Under the pieces are notes generated by a model. That model saw only the letters and a program-made list of their open reading frames with translations. It did no database searches and was not told the DNA's origin. A stretch of DNA of 64,000 nucleotides, from contig NZ_JFKB01000001.1 in NCBI RefSeq assembly GCF_002115745.1, positions 434,001-498,000 of the forward strand, given 5' to 3'. This DNA is from Thalassospira alkalitolerans (GTDB taxonomy: Bacteria; Pseudomonadota; Alphaproteobacteria; Rhodospirillales; Thalassospiraceae). A program made the position numbers and the translations under genes. Shown in pieces: positions 8,371 to 16,520 of the stretch (position 1 is its first letter; each line of letters begins with the position of its first letter).

Positions 8371-9843
8371 TTAGTCTTTGCCAAGATTGATACGGGCGAT
8401 GGTCGATGTGGTTGAAAACCCGTCTGCCAGATTGGCCAGAACGATCTTGCCGCCATACCCCTGAACGATATCGGCACCAACTACTTTGTCGATGGTGTAA
8501 TCGGCCCCTTTGACGAGGATTTCCGGTTTCAGGGCCTTGATCAGGTTGATCGGGGTATCGTCGCCAAAAATAACGACACCGCTGACAGTTTCAAGGGACC
8601 CAAGAACAGCGGCACGGGCGGCTTCGGATTGAACCGGGCGGGTTTCGCCCTTAAGTCGTTTGACAGAGGCATCTGAATTTAAGCCAACAATCAGGCGATC
8701 ACAGTTCGAACGCGCCTGTTGCAGCAGGCTAAGATGGCCTGGATGCAAAAGATCGAAACAGCCATTGGTAAAGCCGACCTTGTATCCCTTGCGGCGCCAA
8801 CGTTCGACACGATCGACCATCCGGTCAAGGGGCATCAATTTGGCTTCGCCGATCATCAGATCATGATGATGCAGGGCGGATATCAGTTCGTCCGGATAAA
8901 CAACAGCGGTGCCAATTTTGCCAACCACAATACCGGCGGCAACATTGGCAATGCGTGCCGCATCGGAAAGCGCTGCACCCGCCGCAATCGCCGATGCAAG
9001 ACAGGCCACAACCGTGTCACCCGCACCTGAAACGTCAAAAACTTCGCGGGCTTCGGTTGGCAGGTGAATGGCTTCGCCCTTATTGGTGACAAGGGTCATA
9101 CCGTCCTGGCTTCGGGTCAGAAGGACGTTTTCAATACCGCATTCGGTGATGATTTTGGTCGCCGCCGCAATCGCGTCTTCGTCGCTATGAATGGTGATGC
9201 CGGTGGCAGCCTGCGCTTCGGCACGGTTCGGGGTAACAACCGTTGCACCGCGATAGATACTGTAATCAGTACCCTTGGGGTCGACGATGACCGGTTTTCC
9301 AGCCTTGCGCGCCGCGGTGATTGTGGCGATGACGACGTCGCTATGCAAAACGCCTTTGCCGTAATCGGACAGGATAATCGCGTTGACATCGGGGGCCAAT
9401 TGCCCGGCCAGTGCCGAAAGGTTGCTGATTGTGGCCTTGGCAAGCGGGGCGGTAGTTTCGTTGTCAGACCGTAATAATTGCTGTCCGCCAGCGATATAGC
9501 GGGTTTTGATCGTGGTCGGGCGATTGCGCTCGATCTGGATATAAGGCTCAACACCCTTGTCACCGGCGACATATTCCATGACCTCGCGGCCCGGAAGATC
9601 ATCACCGACCAGCGACAGAAAACGAACCGCTGCGCCAAGCGCTGTGGCATTGCGCGTAACGTTCCCCGCCCCGCCCAGCATTGCACTTTCACGTTCGACA
9701 CGGATGATCGGGATCGGGGCCTCGGGCGATATGCGGGTGACTGATCCATAGACAAACCGATCCAGCATCACATCCCCAATACACAGAACTTTTGCGTCGG
9801 GAAGCTGTTCAACCAGGTTGGCCAGATGGCTTAGATCGGTCAT
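8371..9843 (-). CDS. hldE: Bifunctional heptose 7-phosphate kinase / heptose 1-phosphate adenylyltransferase
   Basis: 490 residues. The first about 320 are a PfkB-type sugar kinase, with GGAGNVTRNATALG near the start and the catalytic DVSGAGDTVVA. The C-terminal about 140 residues form a nucleotidyltransferase with the HxGH-type site GFTNGCFDLLHPGHLSLL. The protein makes ADP-D-glycero-D-manno-heptose, a precursor of the LPS inner core. It lies 54 bases after gmhA on the same strand, and the two catalyse adjacent steps, so they are probably an operon. There is no obvious link to the surrounding B12 genes. Confidence 0.96.
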   Translation of the reverse strand: MTDLSHLANLVEQLPDAKVLCIGDVMLDRFVYGSVTRISPEAPIPIIRVERESAMLGGAGNVTRNATALGAAVRFLSLVGDDLPGREVMEYVAGDKGVEPYIQIERNRPTTIKTRYIAGGQQLLRSDNETTAPLAKATISNLSALAGQLAPDVNAIILSDYGKGVLHSDVVIATITAARKAGKPVIVDPKGTDYSIYRGATVVTPNRAEAQAATGITIHSDEDAIAAATKIITECGIENVLLTRSQDGMTLVTNKGEAIHLPTEAREVFDVSGAGDTVVACLASAIAAGAALSDAARIANVAAGIVVGKIGTAVVYPDELISALHHHDLMIGEAKLMPLDRMVDRVERWRRKGYKVGFTNGCFDLLHPGHLSLLQQARSNCDRLIVGLNSDASVKRLKGETRPVQSEAARAAVLGSLETVSGVVIFGDDTPINLIKALKPEILVKGADYTIDKVVGADIVQGYGGKIVLANLADGFSTTSTIARINLGKD

Positions 9844-9897
9844 GTTCGTATCGTCTTTTTTTCGTGAAAGCGGGATGGTTTGCAGGATTTCAATCGA

Positions 9898-10482
9898 TCA
9901 GGATTTGGTCAGGCCAAGCGTTTGTTCCAACGCGCCGACCAACATCTGACCGATCTGGATATGCATTTCCTGAATACGGGCGGTGGTATTGCTTGGCACA
10001 ATCATCAATGGATCGCAAAGACTGGCCATGGCGCCACCGGTTTTTCCGGTCCAGCCTGTGGCAATCAGCCCCATCTCACGGGCTTTTTCAAGACCAAGGT
10101 TGACATTCTTGCTGTTGCCGGACGTCGAAATGCCAATCGCAATATCGCCCGGTCGGCCAAGCGCCTCGATCTGACGTGAAAACAGGTAATCAAAACCGAA
10201 ATCGTTGCCAATCGCGGTCAGGGCTGAACTGTCGGTGGTCAATGCGATGGCTGGCAATGCGCGACGGTCATTGATGTAACGGACGGTGAATTCGGTCGCG
10301 ATATGCTGTGCATCGGCCGCTGATCCGCCATTGCCAAAGAACAGCAACTTGTTGCCTGCGTTAAACGCATTGGTGCAGATGGCAACCAATTCGGCAAAAG
10401 GCGCACGTGTTGCTTCGCGGGTTTTGTTGACCAGATCAAGATGTTCGTCAAACTCGGCATCGAAGAAGGCGTTGATATCCAT
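9898..10482 (-). CDS. gmhA: Phosphoheptose isomerase (sedoheptulose 7-phosphate isomerase)
   Basis: 194 residues with a single SIS domain. LLFFGNGGSAADAQHIATEF is the phosphosugar-binding loop, ALTTDSSALTAIGND follows, and GISTSGNSKNVN is the second loop. It converts sedoheptulose 7-phosphate to heptose 7-phosphate, the step before HldE. The length is normal for the family. The start at 10482 has only a weak ribosome site (AGAGATC). Confidence 0.95.
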   Translation of the reverse strand: MDINAFFDAEFDEHLDLVNKTREATRAPFAELVAICTNAFNAGNKLLFFGNGGSAADAQHIATEFTVRYINDRRALPAIALTTDSSALTAIGNDFGFDYLFSRQIEALGRPGDIAIGISTSGNSKNVNLGLEKAREMGLIATGWTGKTGGAMASLCDPLMIVPSNTTARIQEMHIQIGQMLVGALEQTLGLTKS

Positions 10483-10736
10483 TTTTTGATCTCTGGAATG
10501 TTCTAGGCGGATGAAATCGGGCTGAAACTAGCAGCTTGGATGATGTAATGCCATGACTTATCGGAATGCAACAGATGGCGGAAGGGAATTTGCGAAGGTC
10601 AGGAAATATCCGATTTTCGCGTTTGGTTTCAATTTGTCATAATGCTAATACATAAGCTGTTAACGGCCTGCGAACTATTGTATTTCAATCGGGACTTTTA
10701 TCGAACGCTGCATGTTGGAAAATCTGGTCACCTTGT

Positions 10737-11966
10737 ATGTCTGAAAACAGTTTACCCTCACCCGAAGCCTTTTTGGTTGATTATGTGCGTCGTCTTGAAC
10801 GTCGCAAGGATGGCGTGGGGGCGATCCATGTGCATTTTTCCAAGTTGCAGGCGTTTAACCGCCGCGATCATCATATCCGCACGGCAATTGCCGCATTCGA
10901 AGAAATTGTTCCTGATGTCACCGGGCGTATTTTTACTCTGTCCAATCAGGATATGATTTTTATTTTCGATGCGGCCGAGGTTGACGAGGTCAACGCGGTT
11001 ATTTTCCGGTTGAAATTCCTGTTCAACGATGATCCGTTGATCGGTGAAAGCAAGGATGAAAGTGGCGCACCCGCGACATTTACCGATTATTTCGACGTTG
11101 CGCAGCAATACAAGGACTTCCTGCATCTGACGCAGACGCTTGTACGCTCGAACGCCAATCGCCCGAAACAGGTCAGCAAGGCCGCCGAACGTCACAATGA
11201 CAGTCCTGATCTGGAGGATGGCCGGGCGCCACTGACACCAAAGATTTTGGGCCGTATTGATGAATCCCTGCGCCGGGCAGATCTTTCAAACCTGATGCGA
11301 CGTCAGGCGATTTGTGCGGTGATCGGTGATGCCAATCCGACCCCGGTCTTTCACGAGTTGTTTATTTCAATTAAAGATTTGCAACAAACGTTGATGCCGG
11401 ATGTCAATGTCCTGTCCAATCGCTGGCTGTTTCAGCATCTGACCGAGATTCTGGATCGGCGCATGCTGTCGTTGCTGACACGCAGCAATGATGCATCGGT
11501 TACCGGTTCAGTCAGTATCAATTTGAATGTTTCAACCTTGCTGTCGCCTGATTTCCTGACTTTTGACAGCAATGTGAAAGCCGGGCAGCGCGGAACCATT
11601 GTTTTGGAACTGCAAAAAATCGATATTTTTGCCGATCTTGGGGCTTTCTTCTTTGCCCGTGATTTTTGCCGGGACCGCGGTTACCGGATTTGCATTGATG
11701 GCATCAGCCATCTTTCGCTGCCCTATATCAACCGCAATAAGCTTGGCGTTGATATGATCAAGATGATCTGGGACCCGGAAATGGAAAATCTCGACGAAGA
11801 ACATAGCACTGCCATTCGCGATGCCGTGGCCCTATCGGGCGAGACGCGTGTCATCATGTGCCGTTGCGATGATGAACGCGCCATCAATTTCGGTCATTCG
11901 GTCAATATCACGATGTTCCAGGGCCGACATGTCGAGCATCTTTTAAGCGAACGCACCAAAAAATAA
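10737..11966 (+). CDS. Degenerate EAL-domain protein, probably catalytically inactive
   Basis: 409 residues, soluble, with no signal peptide. Residues about 200-405 follow the EAL phosphodiesterase layout. VFHELFISI stands where the EAL motif is expected, INLNVSTLLSPDFLTF matches the N-x-S segment, and IVLELQKIDIFAD the E-T-E segment. ICIDGISHLSLPYIN matches the D-F-G segment, LGVDMIKMI the V-D-x-I-K segment, and ITMFQGRHV the final QG motif. The EAL triad and several metal ligands are replaced, so c-di-GMP hydrolysis is unlikely. The N-terminal about 120 residues could be a degenerate GGDEF-like fold, but this is a guess. A sensory or scaffolding role is an inference. The gene stands alone with its own terminator. 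Confidence 0.6.
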   Translation: MSENSLPSPEAFLVDYVRRLERRKDGVGAIHVHFSKLQAFNRRDHHIRTAIAAFEEIVPDVTGRIFTLSNQDMIFIFDAAEVDEVNAVIFRLKFLFNDDPLIGESKDESGAPATFTDYFDVAQQYKDFLHLTQTLVRSNANRPKQVSKAAERHNDSPDLEDGRAPLTPKILGRIDESLRRADLSNLMRRQAICAVIGDANPTPVFHELFISIKDLQQTLMPDVNVLSNRWLFQHLTEILDRRMLSLLTRSNDASVTGSVSINLNVSTLLSPDFLTFDSNVKAGQRGTIVLELQKIDIFADLGAFFFARDFCRDRGYRICIDGISHLSLPYINRNKLGVDMIKMIWDPEMENLDEEHSTAIRDAVALSGETRVIMCRCDDERAINFGHSVNITMFQGRHVEHLLSERTKK

Positions 11967-11991
11967 CGCCGTTATTTTCGCGGCGTTATTT
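11961..11991. terminator. Bidirectional hairpin between the EAL-like gene and cobT
   Basis: A perfect 11-bp inverted repeat (AAATAACGCCG at 11961-11971 and its complement at 11981-11991) has a 9-base loop. It includes the stop codon of the plus-strand gene and lies 23 bases before the end of convergent cobT. Confidence 0.75.
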
Positions 11992-12013
11992 CTGATTTTC
12001 CGATCAGCGAAGA

Positions 12014-13045
12014 TTATTCATCGCAAGTGGCGACGCCTGCTTTGGCAAAGGTTGCCATGCCATTGTGGCATTCCGCAGAAGCGCGCAAAAGTGGAATGGC
12101 AAGCGCCGCACCGGACCCTTCGCCAAGACGCATGCCAAAATCGATCAAGGCCTGTTTGCCAAGCTTTTCGATCAATCGTTTATGCCCCGGCTCGGCCGAT
12201 ACATGCCCGACCAGGCAATGATCCAGGGTGCTGGGATGAATGGCAGCAAGAACCGCTGCCGCGGCACAGGATACATATCCATCCAGAAGAACTGGTACGC
12301 GCTGGAAACGGGCGGCAACAATGGCACCTGCCATTGCCGCAATTTCACGGCCCCCAACGCAACGCAGAACATCAAAGGCGTCATGCATCTGGTTTTTATG
12401 CAAAATGATGGCATCACTGACGACACGTGTTTTGCGCATCAGGGTTTCATCGTCGATACCCGTCCCGCGCCCGGTCCAATCGGAAGCTTCACCGCCGAAC
12501 AAACCATAGGCAATTGCGGCCGCCGCTGTCGTGTTTCCGATGCCCATTTCACCGGGCACAAACAGATCAAGGCCTTTTTCGATGGCGCTCATGCCAAAGG
12601 CCATGGCCTCGGCACAGCCTTCGTCGTCCATGGCGGGCTCTTGCGAGAAATCATTGGTCGGGATTTCCAGCGCAACTTCCATCACGCGCAATTCAGCATC
12701 GACGGTTTTGCAAATCTGATTGATGGCCGCACCACCATTGATGAAGTTTTCCACCATTTGCTGGTTGACCTCGGCCGGGAAGGCCGAAACGCCCTGTGCG
12801 CAGACGCCGTGGCTTCCGGCAAAGACGGTGACGCGTGGCCGCGACATGCGCGGCCGCGAACTTCCTTGCCATCCTGCCAGCCAAAGGCTGATTTCTTCCA
12901 TACGGCCAAGGGCGCCTGCCGGTTTGGTCAGCTGGGGCTCGCGGGCAGTAACCGCGGCTTGGGCATCGTGATCAACCGCGGGCATTTTGGCCATAAGAGC
13001 GCGGATTTCATCAAGGCTTTGGGGGGGGTGTTTGGGGTCGAACAT
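12014..13045 (-). CDS. cobT: Nicotinate-nucleotide--dimethylbenzimidazole phosphoribosyltransferase
   Basis: 343 residues. It makes alpha-ribazole phosphate for the lower ligand of B12. Family signatures are GALGRMEEISLWLAGWQG and FAGSHGVCAQGVSAFP. GEMGIGNTTAAAAI and the C-terminal RLGEGSGAALAIPLL also match, the last carrying the catalytic glutamate (about residue 316). GGAGAA precedes the start. The gene is divergent from cobS, the next enzyme to use its product after dephosphorylation. No BluB gene for dimethylbenzimidazole is present in the window. Confidence 0.95.
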   Translation of the reverse strand: MFDPKHPPQSLDEIRALMAKMPAVDHDAQAAVTAREPQLTKPAGALGRMEEISLWLAGWQGSSRPRMSRPRVTVFAGSHGVCAQGVSAFPAEVNQQMVENFINGGAAINQICKTVDAELRVMEVALEIPTNDFSQEPAMDDEGCAEAMAFGMSAIEKGLDLFVPGEMGIGNTTAAAAIAYGLFGGEASDWTGRGTGIDDETLMRKTRVVSDAIILHKNQMHDAFDVLRCVGGREIAAMAGAIVAARFQRVPVLLDGYVSCAAAAVLAAIHPSTLDHCLVGHVSAEPGHKRLIEKLGKQALIDFGMRLGEGSGAALAIPLLRASAECHNGMATFAKAGVATCDE

Positions 13046-13159
13046 GGAAATTCTCCGGCTGGCGGACGCGGATGCATAGCGGCTTCTGCTTGGCTTCTGT
13101 CGCGGTCATGATTAATCTGATTGCGGCCATAATGCCAGTTCGAATATCGGATATTGCCC

Positions 13160-14017
13160 GTGAACAATAATCATAAACAATCCGCAACGAAATCACAAAG
13201 CCCTGATGCTTCTGCCTGTGATCAAAGGCCACCGATTGATGATGGTAAAATTCCAGTCAATGGATTGCTGGATGATTTTTGGCGGGCCTTGGCGCTGCTG
13301 AGCCGAATTCCGGTATCCATGCGATGTGATTTCCGCCCCGAGGCGATTGCCCGATCCGTTTGGTGTTGGCCCTTCGTTGGCCTTTTCATTGCGGGGGTTG
13401 CGATTATCCCGGCCTTTTTAACCGACATCCTGATCGGGAATAGTGCGGTCACGGCAATCATGGCAACGCTTGTTTTGGTTCTTCTGACCGGTGCAATGCA
13501 TGAGGATGGGATTGCCGATTGTGCAGACGGGTTTGGCGGCGGGCAGGATCGGCAGCGCAAGCTTGAAATCATGCGCGACAGCCGGATTGGGACTTACGGC
13601 GTTATTGCGCTGGTTCTGTGTCTTGCCTTGCGCATTGTTTTACTAAGTTTGGCAAGTGATAGTGGCAGCATGGCCGCAATCTTGATTGTGATGGCGGTGA
13701 CGTCGCGTGCAGCAATACCCGTTGTCATGCATTTTCTTGATCCGGCGCGGATGGACGGACTTGGCAAAGGTGCCGGGCGCCCTGAATTGCTGATGGTGGT
13801 GGGCGGGATCGGGGTTGCATTGTTGCTTGTTCTTGTTGTTGCCGGACCCATGGCCGTTATCACGTCTGTAATGGCCATGATGGTGGCGGTAGTGTTGGTT
13901 GGATGGATTGCAAAAAGCCAAATCGGTGGCCATACCGGTGATGTGCTTGGGATGACGCAGATTGCGTCGGAACTGTTTGTTGGCATTGCATTTGTCGCGG
14001 TAATTCAGGGTACTTGA
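13160..14017 (+). CDS. cobS: Adenosylcobinamide-GDP ribazoletransferase (cobalamin synthase)
   Basis: About 285 residues, a polytopic membrane protein that joins GDP-cobinamide and alpha-ribazole. The metal/nucleotide motif HEDGIADCADGFGGGQDR, followed by KLEIMRDSRIGTYGV, is diagnostic. ALALLSRIPV near residue 45 is the usual start of the family alignment, so the first about 40 residues are a non-conserved extension. I place the start at GTG 13160; a TTG at 13154 is equally possible, and there is no ATG before the conserved part. The gene is divergent from cobT and followed by a CobC-like phosphatase. Confidence 0.92.
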   Translation: MNNNHKQSATKSQSPDASACDQRPPIDDGKIPVNGLLDDFWRALALLSRIPVSMRCDFRPEAIARSVWCWPFVGLFIAGVAIIPAFLTDILIGNSAVTAIMATLVLVLLTGAMHEDGIADCADGFGGGQDRQRKLEIMRDSRIGTYGVIALVLCLALRIVLLSLASDSGSMAAILIVMAVTSRAAIPVVMHFLDPARMDGLGKGAGRPELLMVVGGIGVALLLVLVVAGPMAVITSVMAMMVAVVLVGWIAKSQIGGHTGDVLGMTQIASELFVGIAFVAVIQGT

Positions 14018-14089
14018 TGATAAGGTCATAAATAATGACCGTTCAAACAAAGCGGCAAATCAAGGGTCGCATTTTTCCTTGGGGGAAGA

Positions 14090-14701
14090 ATGAACAAAGC
14101 AGTGACAACGCGGTGGTGGCTTGTCCGCCATGCACCAGTGACTAATCCGGAACGGCTTGTCTATGGGCGTAGCGATATGCCTGTTGATTTGTCTGATGAA
14201 AAGGCACTGCGTGCATTGTCGCGCCAATTGCCACGCGAAGCTGTTTGGGTGACAAGCCATCTGTCCCGCACACTTGAGACGGCGCTTAAACTTCTTGAGC
14301 TGATGGATGAAAATGTTTTGCCAACGCGTGAAACAGGTTTTGCCGAACAGCATTTCGGGGCATGGGAAAAAAAGCACTGGAATGATTTACCCAAAGGCGA
14401 GACCACGCGCTTTTGGACGGATTTCGCCCGCCAGCAACCGCCCAATGGTGAAAGTTTTGGGGATGTGGTTGAGCGCGTTGGACCGATATTTGACCGTTTG
14501 ACGCGGTACTGGGCCGGTCGGGATATTGTTGCTGTTATTCATGGCGGAACGGTAAGGGCGACATTGGCCAATGCGCTTGGCCTGTCGTTGGAAGCCGCAC
14601 TTGCCTTTCACGTCGATACCCTTGGATTGACCAGGATTGAGCATATTAGCGGTGTTGATCAACCGGGATGGCGGGTAACCGGTGTGAACTTACGATTTTA
14701 A
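14090..14701 (+). CDS. cobC: Histidine phosphatase family protein, probable alpha-ribazole phosphatase (CobC type)
   Basis: 203 residues. WWLVRHAPVTNP near the N-terminus carries the RHG-type phosphohistidine motif (here RHA). SHLSRTLETA and EQHFGAWE follow, and VIHGGTVRATLANALG holds the second histidine. The branch removes phosphate from alpha-ribazole 5-phosphate. The position directly after cobS, beside cobT, supports that role, since these three would complete nucleotide-loop assembly. The name is from context plus family; substrate specificity cannot be read from the sequence. Confidence 0.8.
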   Translation: MNKAVTTRWWLVRHAPVTNPERLVYGRSDMPVDLSDEKALRALSRQLPREAVWVTSHLSRTLETALKLLELMDENVLPTRETGFAEQHFGAWEKKHWNDLPKGETTRFWTDFARQQPPNGESFGDVVERVGPIFDRLTRYWAGRDIVAVIHGGTVRATLANALGLSLEAALAFHVDTLGLTRIEHISGVDQPGWRVTGVNLRF

Positions 14702-14739
14702 AAACGGATTTCTTTGGTCGGTTGCCGGGGGCAAAAATA

Positions 14740-14782
14740 CGGCTTGTACCCTGCATGAAAACATCACGCAGGGTACAAGCCG
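14740..14782 (-). terminator. Strong hairpin terminator between convergent genes
   Basis: A perfect 15-bp inverted repeat (14740-14754 and 14768-14782) has a 13-base loop. On the minus strand it is followed by TATTTTTG, so it best fits termination of the minus-strand gene whose stop codon begins at the very next base (14783-14785). It may also serve the plus-strand phosphatase. Confidence 0.85.
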
Positions 14783-15457
14783 TCAGGCTGATTTTCGTTG
14801 TTCGGTTTCAAGTTCGCTGACCAATGCATATTCCGATAAATACCGATCTATCATGTCGGCAGTAACATCGTGTTTTGCACAGATTGCGGTAACATCTTCG
14901 AGATAGGCTTCGTAATAAGGCATAGGTCGGCTACGCGATTTTCCACGAAGATTAAGTATCGCAGGGAAGTCTGCGTGGAATTGCGGGCTTTCAATTGTCT
15001 GGATGATGGTGTCGTCGATGATTGCTGCGGGTTTGCCACGATATTTCTTGCCGCAGCCAGACAGCATTTTGCTTGCTGTCGGGATGGAAATACCGGGCTG
15101 ACTAAGCAGTTGCGACAACTGGCTCTCGTCCAGATCGTCATGATCAAACAGATTAACAAGGTTCGGCAGGTCGCGAACCAGAAGAGACAGCGCATTAACG
15201 CGAATGCCACGCGCATGCGACCAGATAATGGTCGCAACAACACCACAGGTTGGTCGTTCAGCATATATGTTTCGAACATCATGCCGTGCCAGCGAAATCT
15301 CGCCGTTTACGGAATGTTGTTCCAGGAATTCAGGAAACGATTGATCGTCGAAATTTAATCGAGCCAGCAGACCGCGCCACATATCTTCGCGTGAAGCCGT
15401 TTGCCAGGCCAAGGATTTCATGTTCTGAATTCGTTGAATTTGTTCATGAATTGCCAT
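14783..15457 (-). CDS. Uncharacterised protein with a possible helix-hairpin-helix DNA-glycosylase-like fold
   Basis: 224 residues, not recognised with certainty. In the second half, QPGISIPTASKMLSGCG resembles the helix-hairpin-helix of HhH-GPD glycosylases. IIDDTIIQTI follows where these proteins have a P-x-I-I-D-x-R segment, and YYEAYLEDVTAICAKH with DMIDRYLSEY resembles the tail of the OGG-fold domain. No clear catalytic Lys/Asp pair can be assigned. The protein is probably soluble. It sits alone between a phosphatase and the B12 riboswitch, convergent with the former and divergent from the latter. A DNA-binding or repair role is an inference only. Confidence 0.45.
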   Translation of the reverse strand: MAIHEQIQRIQNMKSLAWQTASREDMWRGLLARLNFDDQSFPEFLEQHSVNGEISLARHDVRNIYAERPTCGVVATIIWSHARGIRVNALSLLVRDLPNLVNLFDHDDLDESQLSQLLSQPGISIPTASKMLSGCGKKYRGKPAAIIDDTIIQTIESPQFHADFPAILNLRGKSRSRPMPYYEAYLEDVTAICAKHDVTADMIDRYLSEYALVSELETEQRKSA

Positions 15458-15693
15458 TTGTTAGCAAATTCCCAGTTACCCCAAGAGTTGTTCCGACACC
15501 TATTGCGGTCTCGGCATCCGGACTTTGTTTGTTTTGAATTGCCCGAAGATAGCGCTGTATGGCTTTGATGCTCTAATTTCAACGCGATTAGATTATGTTC
15601 ACCTAAACAATAGCTACTCACAAGCAGTCAATTCTTACAAATACTGACCTTATGGTTAGGCTGGAGTTTAGGCTTTGGTCATGCAGGCAAAAC

Positions 15694-15878
15694 TGATAGG
15701 TTCGGTTTTGCCGTTTGGTGATGGGAAATCGGTGTGATGCCGATGCTGCCCCCGCAACTGTAACGGGTTGGGTGATCTAGGTGAATTGACCTTGCCAGCC
15801 ACCGGAAATGTCGACAGCAGACAAACCGGGAAGGCGGATTGCTTTCATGCCCGAAGCCAGGAAACCAGCCACCGGCAT
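15694..15878 (+). promoter_or_regulatory. Cobalamin (AdoCbl) riboswitch
   Basis: The stretch has the ordered elements of the B12 riboswitch class: GATAGG at the 5' side, GGTGATGGGAAATCGGTG, then GCTGCCCCCGCAACTGTAA. These are followed by CAGCCACCGGAAATG, CCGGGAAGGC, and the 3' B12 box GAAGCCAGGAAACCAGCC (15853-15870). A GC-rich hairpin (GGCCTC 15911-15916 / GAGGCC 15922-15927) lies between it and the ribosome site GAGGAAAG (15933-15940) of cobU and is the likely expression platform. Binding of adenosylcobalamin would be expected to block translation or transcription of cobU-cobW-cobN. Confidence 0.96.
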
Positions 15879-15945
15879 CCTATTCGCAAGGAATATGGAT
15901 AACGCAATCGGGCCTCGGTGGGAGGCCAAGGCGAGGAAAGCGGGT

Positions 15946-16488
15946 ATGACCCAGAATACGGCCCAAAATGGCCAGCTTACCGGGATCCATTTGATCCTTG
16001 GTGGTGCCAGATCAGGCAAAAGCAGGTTTGCCGAAGATCGCATTAACCATGCAGGTGGCGGAACCTATATCGCGACCGGCCGTGCATGGGACACGGAAAT
16101 GGCAAACCGTATCGAACTTCACAAATCAACACGTGGCAAGATATGGCAAACGATCGAGGAACCGCTTGATCTTTGTGCGGCATTATCGTCCTGCAACAAC
16201 CGTGATGGGGCAAAGCCGATTATGGTTGATTGTTTGACGCTTTGGCTGACAAACCTGATGCTTGAAGATCGGGATATTGATGCCGAATTTGGTCGGTTGT
16301 GCGATTTTCTGCCCGCATTGGATGTGCCGGTTTTGCTGGTATCCAACGAGGTTGGTTTTGGGATTGTTCCGGAAAATGCCATGGCGCGTGTCTTTCGCGA
16401 TCATGCCGGACGATTGCACCAACGGATTGCTGCGCTTGCCGATCAGGTAACGCTTGTGGTTGCCGGGATACCGATGTCGGTAAAATAG
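15946..16488 (+). CDS. cobU: Bifunctional adenosylcobinamide kinase / adenosylcobinamide-phosphate guanylyltransferase
   Basis: 180 residues from ATG 15946, preceded by GAGGAAAG; the in-frame sequence upstream belongs to the riboswitch leader. The P-loop ILGGARSGKSRFAE is near the N-terminus, VDCLTLWLTNLM is in the middle, and VSNEVGFGIVPENAMARVFRDHAG carries the guanylate-transfer region typical of CobU/CobP. It activates cobinamide with GDP for CobS. It is the first gene under the riboswitch, followed by cobW after 32 bases. Confidence 0.95.
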   Translation: MTQNTAQNGQLTGIHLILGGARSGKSRFAEDRINHAGGGTYIATGRAWDTEMANRIELHKSTRGKIWQTIEEPLDLCAALSSCNNRDGAKPIMVDCLTLWLTNLMLEDRDIDAEFGRLCDFLPALDVPVLLVSNEVGFGIVPENAMARVFRDHAGRLHQRIAALADQVTLVVAGIPMSVK

Positions 16489-16520
16489 ATTAAAATTCAT
16501 CGTTTTAAGGATAATTGAAT

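Noticed and set aside
12065-13111. 348-codon plus-strand frame antisense to cobT
   Set aside because: CobT on the minus strand has all family motifs; the antisense frame is a by-product of codon composition.
15808-15945. In-frame upstream extension of cobU (about 46 codons)
   Set aside because: It lies inside the cobalamin riboswitch and its expression platform; the ATG at 15946 has the ribosome site and the P-loop follows at the normal distance.
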